45,020 bases of DNA from an uncultured Lachnospiraceae bacterium. Lineage in GTDB: Bacteria; Bacillota; Clostridia; Lachnospirales; Lachnospiraceae. Where the stretch lies: assembly GCA_947626985.1 (NCBI GenBank), contig CANQUG010000029.1:1-45020 (forward strand), read 5' to 3'. The translations under genes were made by a program, and so were the position numbers. The notes beneath the pieces were generated by a model. The model saw only the letters and a list, made by a program, of their open reading frames with translations, made no database searches and had not been told where the DNA came from. Positions 1 through 9,000 of this stretch are shown piece by piece (position 1 is the stretch's first letter; each line of letters opens with the position of its first letter).

Positions 1-3
1 AAA

Positions 4-25
4 ACAAAATTTTGTAAAATTTTGT
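4..25. repeat. AT-rich palindrome with tandem 10-mer
   Basis: Positions 4-15 form a perfect 12-bp palindrome (ACAAAATTTTGT), and its last ten bases are repeated directly at 16-25. This is AT-rich DNA at the window edge. It could be a regulator half-site array or the tail of an upstream terminator, and nothing here decides between them. Confidence 0.35.
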
Positions 26-60
26 TGTGATATAAAAGGAGAATAAAAAATATATATAAT

Positions 61-81
61 CGTAGAGTAAGATACTCTACG
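61..81. promoter_or_regulatory. Perfect 9-bp inverted repeat upstream of the locus
   Basis: CGTAGAGTA and TACTCTACG flank a 3-nt spacer. It directly follows a TATAAT at 55-60 and lies just upstream of the promoter at 97-125. The short spacer and lack of a T-tract fit a dimeric repressor or activator operator better than a terminator. The protein that binds it is unknown. Confidence 0.45.
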
Positions 82-96
82 AAATATCAGATGGAT

Positions 97-125
97 TTGA
101 CTGAATGAAGCATATTTTGTATATA
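97..125 (+). promoter_or_regulatory. Probable sigma-70 promoter of the secretion locus
   Basis: TTGACT (97-102), a 17-bp spacer and TATATA (120-125) make a near-consensus promoter. The transcript would start near 132, leaving a leader of about 44 nt before the first gene, whose GGAGG is at 166-170. The TATAAT at 55-60 has no matching -35 and is a weaker alternative. Confidence 0.55.
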
Positions 126-175
126 AACGTGCAGAAAAAAGTTTTCTGGGGCTGATCGAACAGCCGGAGGTTTTT

Positions 176-880
176 ATGGAGATGATCAGGGAGCTGGCCG
201 TAAGGGTTGATTTCTGGATTTATGTTATCATGGCTGTCGTTTTTGTGTCAGGAATTTTTCTCTGCCTCCTCCCGGTCGGAAGGATCCGGAGAGCTCTTAT
301 GAAAGCGGAAAAGAATCTGAAGCTGCGCAGGCCGGATGGGAGTCATGCATATGCATCGCTGAATTTTCTGAATTGCAGGGCGCTTGACGGACACTGGGAA
401 CGATTTCTGAATAATATGGAGCTGATGCGGAAGAACAACGCAGTGTGTGAAATAGAAGATTTTATCAATTCCCGGACCGCCATTCACGAACCGGGACATT
501 CCTCCTACGGAGAAATGATACCTGGTCTTTTGACGACTCTGGGAATTGTGGGGTCTTTTTATGGAATCGTAAAGGGGCTTTCCACGCTGGATTTAAGCAC
601 GACAGAATCCATGAGCCTGTCCATTGCGGTTCTGATTTCCGGAATGAGGACGGCATTCCATACCTCGATTGCGGGCGCGGTCCTTGCTTTGAGCTTCCAG
701 ATCATGCGGCGCATGGTTATCGGAAGCGCGGAGCGGACTCTGAAAATTTTTATCGGGAGCTGCCAGACGGAAATGGCGTCTCTTCTCACCCCTGATGCCA
801 CCCTGATGCAGACGCTGCATGCGATTCTCATGGAACTGCGCAAAATCAGCGGGAGACAGAAGGAAACGCATGAACAATGA
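176..880 (+). CDS. MotA/TolQ/ExbB-family proton channel subunit
   Basis: This 234-residue membrane protein has three predicted helices: about 13-33, 114-135 and 147-178. Helix 2 has the family hallmark P-x-LLTTLGIVGSFYGIVKGL, and helix 3 carries the polar-lined SGMRTAFHTSIAG stretch that lines the ion path in MotA, ExbB and TolQ. In known systems five such subunits surround two MotB/ExbD-type subunits and convert ion flow into movement. The next gene encodes the matching partner, so the pair probably forms a stator-like motor. The soluble loop (35-110) and the tail are short compared with MotA. GGAGG sits 5 nt before ATG 176. It is closest in style to the ZorA/ExbB group rather than to flagellar MotA; no flagellar or Zorya effector gene is nearby. 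Confidence 0.8.
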   Translation: MEMIRELAVRVDFWIYVIMAVVFVSGIFLCLLPVGRIRRALMKAEKNLKLRRPDGSHAYASLNFLNCRALDGHWERFLNNMELMRKNNAVCEIEDFINSRTAIHEPGHSSYGEMIPGLLTTLGIVGSFYGIVKGLSTLDLSTTESMSLSIAVLISGMRTAFHTSIAGAVLALSFQIMRRMVIGSAERTLKIFIGSCQTEMASLLTPDATLMQTLHAILMELRKISGRQKETHEQ

Positions 881-963
881 GATCATTTTCTGTTCAGCAG
901 AAAGGCCGGATGATAAATGAACAGTCATGACCATGAGTGAGCGGAGTGGCGGAGGATTCCGAT

Positions 964-2025
964 ATGAAAAAAAGACATGACGGGTACTATGAGGACAGGG
1001 AAACCTTTACTCCATGGGAAACCTATTCCGATTTGTACTGCGGATTGCTTCTGGTATTTGTGCTTCTGTTTTTCTTTGCCGTTTATCAGTATATTGACGC
1101 AAGGGAACGAAATAATGCGGAGACGGCGGAGCTGCAGAACAGTATGAGGGAAGAGCAGGCCTCCGTTCTGGCTCTGTATAAGGCGGATCTGGAAGATCAG
1201 GAAGCGGCTTACAGGGAGAAGAGCAGAGAACTGGACAGCCAGAAAACGGCTCTCGCCATTATGCAGTCTGATCTGGAAGAGAGAACCGCATTGCTGGATG
1301 AGCAGCAGAAGCTGATCGATGCCCAGGAGCAGCAGATGAACGGGCAGCAGGAACAGTTGATAAACCAGCAGGAGAAGCTGGACAGTCAGCAGAAAACGCT
1401 GAATGAACAGAAGCTTCTGATAAAAAACCAGCAGAAGGAACTGGAAGCCCAGCAGGCGCTGCTGGACAGCCAGGCGGATCAGATCGAGCAGATTGTGGGG
1501 ATCCATGGTCAGCTGATCGATGAACTGAACGGCGAGCTGGCAGCCAATCAGATACAGATACAGGCGGACAGACGGACGGGAGCCATCGCTTTTTCAAGCG
1601 CCGTTCTTTTTGCGAAGGACAGAGATGAGCTGAGCGAAGAAGGAAAAGCTTTTTTCAGGAGCTTCATGCCTGTATATATGGAAGTTCTTCTTCAGGAGAA
1701 ATTCCGGGATCACATCGCTGAGATCATTATTGAAGGGCATACGGATGACAGCGGTTCCTATCTGCATAATCTTGAATTGTCGCAGCAGCGTGCCGGGAGC
1801 GTGGCGGAATATATTCTCAGCGACGACTGTGATTTTCTTGATGCTGATACGGTTGCGGCGCTGAAATCCCTGGTTACGGTAAACGGATGCGCGGACAAAG
1901 ATCTGATTTATCAGAGTGATGGAAAAGTGGATGCGGATCGATCCAGACGGGTGGAAATCAAATTCCGTCTGAAGGATCAGGAGATGATCCGGGAAATGGA
2001 CGAAATATTAAATAAGGAAGATTGA
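964..2025 (+). CDS. MotB/ZorB-like protein with coiled coil and OmpA peptidoglycan-binding domain
   Basis: I place the start at ATG 964, eight bases after GGAGG (951-955); a GTG at 937 is possible but has no such site. The 353-residue product has a short cytosolic N-terminus and then one helix (about 19-43). Asp23, in the YSDL motif at the start of that helix, matches the proton-carrying Asp of MotB (Asp32 in E. coli). A Gln/Glu-rich coiled coil follows (about 50-180). The C-terminal OmpA/MotB fold has GHTDD at 258-262 and NLELSQQRA at about 270-278, the residues that grip peptidoglycan. It would anchor the channel encoded just upstream to the wall. The coiled coil is much longer than in ZorB and could span the Gram-positive periplasm-like zone. 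Confidence 0.83.
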   Translation: MKKRHDGYYEDRETFTPWETYSDLYCGLLLVFVLLFFFAVYQYIDARERNNAETAELQNSMREEQASVLALYKADLEDQEAAYREKSRELDSQKTALAIMQSDLEERTALLDEQQKLIDAQEQQMNGQQEQLINQQEKLDSQQKTLNEQKLLIKNQQKELEAQQALLDSQADQIEQIVGIHGQLIDELNGELAANQIQIQADRRTGAIAFSSAVLFAKDRDELSEEGKAFFRSFMPVYMEVLLQEKFRDHIAEIIIEGHTDDSGSYLHNLELSQQRAGSVAEYILSDDCDFLDADTVAALKSLVTVNGCADKDLIYQSDGKVDADRSRRVEIKFRLKDQEMIREMDEILNKED

Positions 2026-2042
2026 TCAGGAGAGCAGAGGTT

Positions 2043-3689
2043 ATGAAAAAGCGGCATATTAAGACAGGAGCGGCGGCGGTTTTAGTTGGAATACTGTTTA
2101 TGTATTCTCTTGTGTTTGCCAGTGTGGACAAGCTGAATATCAGTCAGATTGTACAGAAGGGCAATGATGTGTATCTGTATGTGAGCGCTCTGGACAGCTC
2201 CGGAAAGCCTTCGGGAGATGTGCTCTCCGCGCAGCAGCTTTCTGTGAGCGTGGATAAAGGACAGTCGCTTCCCGTACTGGACGCGTCTGTTTTTCAGTCT
2301 CTGGGACAGGGCGTTTCCTATATTTTCTGCGTCGATGTTTCCAAGTCGGTGACGGAACAGGAGATGCAGGAAATCCGCAGCAGTCTTTCGGAATTTGTCA
2401 GCGGCATGTCCGATGGCGATTATGCGCAGATTATTACGATCGGAACGGAAATAAAATCCGTCTGCGATTCCACCACGGACCGGAACGCCCTGAACAGCGC
2501 GATTCAGGGGATTACCAGGAGCGCGGATTATACATATCTCTATAAAGGTCTTTCCTTTGCTCTGGACAGACAGAGAAAAAATGTGGATACCATGCCGGAG
2601 AGAGCGGCTGTGGTTCTGTTCACGGACGGCATGGACGATTCCGACGGGGCGTCCAGTGAGGAACAGGTACTGGTGGATATTGCGGAGACCAGAATACCCG
2701 TTTATGTGGTGGGATTAAAAGGAAATGATTCCGCAGCGAGTCTGAATTCCATGGGCCAGATCGCCAGACAGTCCGGCGGAAGCGTATTTTCCTACAGCGA
2801 CATGTCCATCACAGCCGCTGTACAGAATATAAGAAATATCATGAACAGTACCTATTATGTGCATGTGCAGCCTGAGGAAGCAAGCTTTGGCGTGCAGAAT
2901 CTGGTGTGGAGCATAATGTACAATTCAGAGGGATATTCTGTCACAAGTTCCAACTATGTGTATTCACTGGGCTTGGATCAGGTGACGTTTGAAGAACCGG
3001 CTGTTACGGAAACTCCGGCTCCCACGCCTTCTCCGGAGCCCACTCCCACGCCGGAGCCTACCCCCACGCCGGAACCGGAAAAAACCGCGATGGACAAAGC
3101 GGCGGAGTTTATAAAAGACAACTGGATTCTGTGCATCGCCGGGGTTTTGATTCTTGCCGCGGTGATCGCGGTTCTGGCGGTTGTCCTGCGGAAGAAAAAG
3201 AAGGGCGTGGAAGAACTTGAGGCTGGAGGAAGTATTTCTCCTGTTGACAGAACATTTTCTTTTGAAAGAGATGACACCTTTGAGGACAGTGAGCGCGTAG
3301 GGGACGACATAACCCTGGGAGAGGATTTCGACGACGAGAATACTATCGATGCGGCGGTGGAGAGCGGAATCCGGATCGGATTTGAAATCACCTTCGATGG
3401 ACGGACGGAGACAGTGGAACAGACTCTGCGCGACGAACTGATACTCGGACGGGGAGAAGAATGCGATGTGGACGTTGTGCTTCATTCCAATACGGAAGAA
3501 CGAAAACTGACGTCCAGAAAGCACGCGGTGATTCTGGACCGTCCAGATGGTCTGTACGTGAAGGACAATTCAAGAAACAAAACGTATCTGAACGGCGTGG
3601 AGGTCACAGGGGAAGTCGCTCTGAGGGATGAGGATGTGCTGAAGCTGGGAAAAGCGCTTGTGAAAGTAAAAATCCTCAATATGAAATAA
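2043..3689 (+). CDS. Secreted-side VWA domain / cytosolic FHA domain membrane protein
   Basis: ATG 2043 is preferred over TTG 2022, because AGGAG (2029-2033) is correctly spaced and a clean signal peptide follows. The 548-residue product has a signal sequence (1-27) and a von Willebrand A domain (about 80-280) with the MIDAS motif DVSKS from Asp98 and FTDGMDD further on. A Thr/Pro/Glu-rich hinge follows, then one membrane helix (about 361-382) and a C-terminal FHA domain (about 450-548) with GRGEECD, SRKHA (from Ser491) and LNG. The layout puts metal-dependent adhesion or scaffold binding outside and phosphothreonine binding inside. It probably links the kinase signal to the envelope part of the secretion machine. 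The exact partner is not visible. Confidence 0.82.
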   Translation: MKKRHIKTGAAAVLVGILFMYSLVFASVDKLNISQIVQKGNDVYLYVSALDSSGKPSGDVLSAQQLSVSVDKGQSLPVLDASVFQSLGQGVSYIFCVDVSKSVTEQEMQEIRSSLSEFVSGMSDGDYAQIITIGTEIKSVCDSTTDRNALNSAIQGITRSADYTYLYKGLSFALDRQRKNVDTMPERAAVVLFTDGMDDSDGASSEEQVLVDIAETRIPVYVVGLKGNDSAASLNSMGQIARQSGGSVFSYSDMSITAAVQNIRNIMNSTYYVHVQPEEASFGVQNLVWSIMYNSEGYSVTSSNYVYSLGLDQVTFEEPAVTETPAPTPSPEPTPTPEPTPTPEPEKTAMDKAAEFIKDNWILCIAGVLILAAVIAVLAVVLRKKKKGVEELEAGGSISPVDRTFSFERDDTFEDSERVGDDITLGEDFDDENTIDAAVESGIRIGFEITFDGRTETVEQTLRDELILGRGEECDVDVVLHSNTEERKLTSRKHAVILDRPDGLYVKDNSRNKTYLNGVEVTGEVALRDEDVLKLGKALVKVKILNMK

Positions 3690-3716
3690 GTATTGTCGGT
3701 ATCGGGAATTGAGTGT

Positions 3717-4919
3717 ATGTGGAATGTATGGGGACTGTCGGGGGAGATTTTAAAGAAGTGCGGAGAAAAGCTGCCGGAAATGATCGTTTTTTCCGTGATT
3801 CTGCTGCTGATCCTTTTATACGTTTTTTTGCGGATAAAACGGAAGCGGAAAAACAGAAAAAAAGAGATTTTCGAACAAACAGGCTATGTGCGCCCGACGC
3901 CTTCCGGGGACGAGGAGGACGGACATACCGTAATGGCTGCGGAGGCCGCTGATGAAACTGCGGAAAGCTCTGCGGAGAAGGAACGGAAGCTGTCGGAAGT
4001 GCCGCCGGAGGAAGGGCCGCAGGGGCAGGAGGGAACGTCATCCCGGAAGGACCCGGAGCAGGAGCCTGCGGTTATTCCGAAACCTGACAGTCAGAATACC
4101 CCGGTTTCCCGGGAAGCTCAGAGCCGGCAGGAACATCCCGCCGTTTACGGAATCGTGGTAAACAGTAAAGGACTGGTACGGGCCAATAATGAAGATAACT
4201 TTTATCTGAACGGAAAATATATGCGTCTCCGGAAGATGGACAACGATATCATTGCCTCGGGAAGCTCCAGGAAAGGAGTACAGCTTTATGCGGTGTGCGA
4301 CGGAATGGGAGGAACGGCGGCCGGGGAAGAAGCCTCCTTCCGGGCGGTAAGAGAACTTGCCGCCAGAAAGAAGATGTATGGGAGGATCTCGGACTCCGGG
4401 GACCTGAGTTCTCTTTTGCAGAAGATTTCTGACAGAATTTATGAAGAATCTGTGGAAAAAAAGAGAAAGTCGGGGACCACTGTCGCAATGCTCCTGGTGA
4501 AAAACGATAAGGCAATGCTGGCCAATGTGGGGGACAGCCGTATTTATCTCCTGCGGGACCGGAAACTGACTCAGATGTCGCTGGATCACACAAAAGTACA
4601 GAAAATGCTGTCCATGGGACTGATCACGCCGGAAGACGCGAAGACCAGTTCCGTTCGTCATGTAATCACACAGTACCTGGGAATGCCGGCGGCGATCAGA
4701 GTTTATCCTTATATTGTACCGGACCATGAACTGCGGAAAGGGGATGTTTATGTCCTGTGCAGCGACGGTCTGACGGACATGGTGGAAGACCGCGGGATGG
4801 AAGAAATCCTGAATAAGAATCAGAAACCGGAGGAAACGGTGAAGGAGCTTCTGAAAACCGCCCTGGAAAAGGGAGGACGGGATAATGTGACAATCATGCT
4901 TCTGTATATAACCGGATAA
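3717..4919 (+). CDS. Membrane-anchored PP2C-family Ser/Thr phosphatase
   Basis: Starting at ATG 3717 (a TTG at 3693 is less likely) gives 400 residues: one membrane helix (about 22-40), a low-complexity Glu/Pro linker and a complete PP2C domain (about 145-400). All metal-site motifs are present: RANNED (Asp160), VCDGMGG (Asp195), SGTT, ANVGDSR, CSDGLTD and GRDN. The family removes phosphate from Ser/Thr using two metal ions. It is the only phosphatase in the locus and should oppose the kinase encoded at 22365-25346, resetting the FHA-domain proteins. The order VWA-FHA, PP2C, FHA, FHA, EssC implies one operon. It resembles PrpC/PppA/PstP; the last two act in secretion or wall signalling elsewhere. 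Confidence 0.88.
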   Translation: MWNVWGLSGEILKKCGEKLPEMIVFSVILLLILLYVFLRIKRKRKNRKKEIFEQTGYVRPTPSGDEEDGHTVMAAEAADETAESSAEKERKLSEVPPEEGPQGQEGTSSRKDPEQEPAVIPKPDSQNTPVSREAQSRQEHPAVYGIVVNSKGLVRANNEDNFYLNGKYMRLRKMDNDIIASGSSRKGVQLYAVCDGMGGTAAGEEASFRAVRELAARKKMYGRISDSGDLSSLLQKISDRIYEESVEKKRKSGTTVAMLLVKNDKAMLANVGDSRIYLLRDRKLTQMSLDHTKVQKMLSMGLITPEDAKTSSVRHVITQYLGMPAAIRVYPYIVPDHELRKGDVYVLCSDGLTDMVEDRGMEEILNKNQKPEETVKELLKTALEKGGRDNVTIMLLYITG

Positions 4920-4997
4920 AAGGAAAATTTATCAGAACCCTGAAAATTACAGTCAGGCATATAAAAATCCGGCAGGAAAGGGCAGCAGGAGGAACGT

Positions 4998-5345
4998 ATG
5001 AATATGCACAGGGTCGAGGATACTGTTTCTCTGTGGAACAGCAGCGGAAAAAAGAAGATTACGCTGAAGAATCTGCTGACAGGGATGAAATTTTCGTTTG
5101 AACTGAAACAGAGCTTCACCATTGGGAGAAAAAAGGAAGAGTGCGATATGCAGATCACAGATGACGACCGGTACATATCCGGAAAGCATCTGCGCTTTAT
5201 CAAAGGCGAGGACGGAGTTTATGTGGAGGATCTGGAAACAAAAAACGGAACCGCGGTAAACGGAAAAAGAATACGGGCGAAAACCAGAGTGCGCAGCGGC
5301 GATATTATTCGGATAGGGAGATCGAAATTTGAGATTATGTTTTAG
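4998..5345 (+). CDS. Small stand-alone FHA-domain protein
   Basis: The 115-residue soluble protein is little more than one FHA domain. TIGRKKEECDMQI, SGKHLRF and TKNGTAVNG match the Gly-Arg, Ser-x-x-His and Asn-Gly signature residues that bind phosphothreonine. AGGAGG at 4988-4993 supports the ATG at 4998. It has no enzymatic domain and is probably an adaptor that bridges phosphorylated parts of the secretion system, like GarA- or Fha-type adaptors. It sits 78 bp after the phosphatase and 14 bp before a second FHA gene. Confidence 0.85.
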   Translation: MNMHRVEDTVSLWNSSGKKKITLKNLLTGMKFSFELKQSFTIGRKKEECDMQITDDDRYISGKHLRFIKGEDGVYVEDLETKNGTAVNGKRIRAKTRVRSGDIIRIGRSKFEIMF

Positions 5346-5359
5346 CGGAAGGAGCGGAC

Positions 5360-5947
5360 ATGAGTGATGGAGTAGCACAGCTGTTATTATCCCAGAAGGC
5401 CATTACTTTTTATGAAGTGCTGATCATTCTGATCCTGGCTGCGCTGCTGATCCGGCAGATGAAAAAGAAAAGGCAGCTGGAGGAACGCAGGCAGATCACC
5501 AATATAAAAACACGGAACGCGGAACTGGAAAAAATATTGAAAAATCCGGATAATACCGTGCAGCAGGTTAAGCCGCCCAATCCTTTTGATGTTCAGTACA
5601 GGCATAATGCAAATAATCCGATACCCAGATTCCAGATAGGGATAGAGGTCCATACGGAAATCAGTGTGGAGCGGTATCTGTTTGATTTAAAACAGGAACT
5701 GACTATCGGCAGGGACAAAAAAAATAAACTGCCTCTCGGCAATGATAAGCTGATTGCCAAAAAGAGCTGTTCGATTTTTCTTAAAGATCAGAACGTTTAT
5801 GTCAGAGATTCCGGATCGAGGAATTCGGTTTATCTCCAGAGAGGCAAGAAGAATTATCGTATACAGAACCAGACTGTGAAGCTGCAGAATAAAGATATAT
5901 TGATTTTAGGGAAAACTTCCCTTCATATTTCGCTTTTTGAAAATTAG
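5360..5947 (+). CDS. Membrane-anchored protein with degenerate FHA domain
   Basis: This 195-residue protein has one N-terminal helix (about 18-34), a basic/coiled stretch and a C-terminal FHA-like fold (about 105-195). The first signature (TIGRDKKN) is kept, but the Ser-x-x-His loop is replaced by AKKSCSI and the Asn-Gly turn by SRNSVYL. Phosphothreonine binding may be weak or lost, so a structural role at the membrane beside EssC is possible. GGAAGGAG lies just before ATG 5360. No homologue with known function is recognised. Confidence 0.72.
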   Translation: MSDGVAQLLLSQKAITFYEVLIILILAALLIRQMKKKRQLEERRQITNIKTRNAELEKILKNPDNTVQQVKPPNPFDVQYRHNANNPIPRFQIGIEVHTEISVERYLFDLKQELTIGRDKKNKLPLGNDKLIAKKSCSIFLKDQNVYVRDSGSRNSVYLQRGKKNYRIQNQTVKLQNKDILILGKTSLHISLFEN

Positions 5948-6019
5948 AAAATGCACAATGAGGTACTGCGTGTCCCGGAAGGAGTTCGTTCCGGCTGATC
6001 CGGATCAGGAGAAAGAAAA

Positions 6020-9000
6020 ATGGGTCTTATTATTTCTGTTTATACAAAGGAAGCGTTTAAAGAATATGTAATGCCGGCGATCAATAACGCGGATTACTCC
6101 ATTGTACTTAATAAAAATTATTTCAGTCTTCGTGAAGACGTCCGTCTGAATTTTGAAATTATCAACGACGTCTGGAAAATTAAAGCGGGGATGAATTACC
6201 GCATCACTCTGAATAAGAGCGAGATAGAAGACAAAATTGCGCTGGACGGTTCCCAGATTTTTCAGATTCTTACCTATGACAGAAAGCAGATCATGCTGAT
6301 GGTAAGAATGAGCGAGAATATTTTTTCGCCCTATACCAAGTATGATATCCGGAAGATGGGACGTATAACCATCGGCCAGGATGAAGGCAATCTGATCCAG
6401 TATGATTTCCAGCGCCTGATATCGAAAACTCACGCGGAAATTCTGCGGAAAGGGAAGGATTTTGTTATTTCCAGCAGAGGACAGAACGGACTGTATGTAA
6501 ATTCCAGATATATTGTAAAAGAAGAAACTCTTCATTTTGGGGATTACATCAATATTTATGGTCTCCATATGGTCTTTCTGGGAGAAATACTGGCTGTTGA
6601 TACTGCCGGCTCAAATATCCGTGTCAATGAAAAATATCTGACCCGATTTCCGGAGGAGGAGATCGGAGGGCGGAAGGTAAAGCAGGAAGCGGGAGCCGAA
6701 CTTGAACCTGTAAAGAAAACCTTTCATCGTTCTCCCAGAATAATAGAAAAAATAGAGCAGGGGGTTATTGAGATCGAAGAACCTCCCAAGGAGATGAAAT
6801 CTCAGAAAAAACCGCTTCTGATGACCATCGGTCCTTCTTTTACCATGGCGATTCCCATGCTTCTGGGGGCTCTGCTGATGATCGCGTCGTCCCGGGCGGC
6901 AGGAGGGTCCAGCGGTCTGTTCATGTATTCGGGACTTGTGATGTCGGTTTCCTCGGCGTCCATCGGGGTTATCTGGGCGCTGGTCAATCTGCGGTTTCAG
7001 AAAAAAACGGAGGCGGAGAACGAAACTCACCGCTATGACGCCTACAGCGATTATCTTGTAAAGAAAACAGAGGAGATCAGGGAAAAATATACGCATAATC
7101 AGACGGCGCTGAATCGGATGTATCCCAGTGCGAATACCTGTCTGGGCTACAATGAGAATTCCGCCATGCTCTGGAGCAGGAATTCCACGCATTCGGATTT
7201 TCTCAGCTGCAGGCTGGGAGAGGGTGATACGGACTTTCAGGTGACCATTCAGATCCCTAAGGAACGGTTCCGGCTGGATCGGGATGAGCTTGCGGAAAAA
7301 CCGGAATTTATTGTGGAAAATTATAAAACCATTACCAAAATTCCTATTCTGCTGGATCTTCTGGAGCACAGGCTGGTAGGCGTGGTAGGCGGAAACGGAA
7401 AGGCAGGGGCGCTTCAGATCGCGAAGGTTCTGGCTGCTCAGCTGGCGGCGTGCAACTGCTATACGGATGTGAAGCTGATCTTTGTTTATGATGAAAGCAA
7501 TTCGGAGGATTCCGGGCAGTGGGATTTTGCCAGGTGGCTTCCTCATGTGTGGGCGGAGGATAAAAAGGTGCGGTATATTGCTTCCAATAAACTGGAGGCC
7601 GGTGAGATTTTCTATGAAATCACCAGGGTATTGCGCCAGAGAGAAGAAAACAGTGCCGCTATTTCCTCTAAAAAGGCAGAGATTCCCAAGCCGTACTTTG
7701 TGATGTTCCTGTCGGATCCCTCCCTGATCGAGGAGGAGCTGATCGCCAAATACGTATTCGGAGCCTCTGCGGAAGTCGGACTTACGACGATTATGCTGGC
7801 CAGCAGCAGTGAGAGACTGCCCAATGCCTGTGAATACATCGTGGAGAACGATGCTCTTTTTCAGGGCGTCTACAACGTTTCCGCCCAGAAGGAGGAGCGC
7901 ACGAAGGTAAATTTCGATCAGGCAGATTCCGGAAAGCTGGAGAAGTTCAGCCGGACGTTATCCAATATTCAGGTACAGGAGATCGAAACCGGAGGTGAGA
8001 TTCCCAATTCGCTTACCTTCTTCGATATGTACGGTATTTCCAGACCTTCTGACCTGAAGGCGGAGGAGCGCTGGCTGAAGAACAGAAATTATGACAACAT
8101 CAGGGGCCTGATCGGACAGAAGTCCGGAGGAGCTCCCTGCTATATGGACGTTCATGAGAAATACCACGGCCCCCATGGGCTGGTGGCAGGTACCACAGGC
8201 TCCGGAAAAAGTGAAACCCTCCAGACCTATATGCTGTCCCTGGCCATCAACTACAGCCCGGATGATATCGGATTTTTTATCATCGACTATAAGGGCGGCG
8301 GCATGGCGAACCTCTTTGACGGTCTGCCTCACATGATCGGCCAGATTTCCAACCTGTCCGGGAATCAGGTATACCGGGCTATGGTTTCCATCAAGAGTGA
8401 AAACCGCAGAAGACAGCGGATTTTTACGGAGAACGGCGTAAACAATATCAATAATTATACAAAGCTGTATAAAAATAAGGAAGCAACCGTTCCCATTCCC
8501 CATCTGTTTATTATCATTGATGAGTTTGCGGAGCTGAAGCGCGAGGAACCGGATTTCATGAAGGAGCTCATCAGCGTGGCCCAGGTAGGGCGAAGCCTTG
8601 GGGTTCATCTGATTCTCGCCACTCAGAAGCCTGCGGGAACTGTGGACGACAATATCTGGAGCAACTCGAAGTTCCGTCTGTGCCTGCGGGTGCAGGACAG
8701 GCAGGACAGCAACGATATGCTTCACAAGCCGGACGCTGCCTATATCACGCAGGCCGGGCGTTGTTATCTGCAGGTAGGAAACGACGAGGTATACGAGCTG
8801 TTCCAGTCCGGCTGGAGCGGAGCGCCCTACGATGAGAATATGGAGAGCGGAAAGTCCGAGCTTGCCCGGCTTCTGACCATCAATGGAAAGGCGGAGATGA
8901 CCGGAGGACACGCGCGGGCACTCAGAAAACAGCAGGTGCTTCACCGCTGGATTTCTCAGCTGATCGCGAGCTTCGAGGAGACAGGTCTTCAGGAGGAAGC

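Noticed and set aside
55-60. TATAAT as the main promoter of the locus
   Set aside because: No -35 at the correct distance; TTGACT-N17-TATATA at 97-125 is better.
176-2025. Zorya anti-phage system
   Set aside because: ZorA/ZorB-like genes are present, but no ZorC, ZorD helicase or ZorE nuclease follows; T7SS and signalling genes do.
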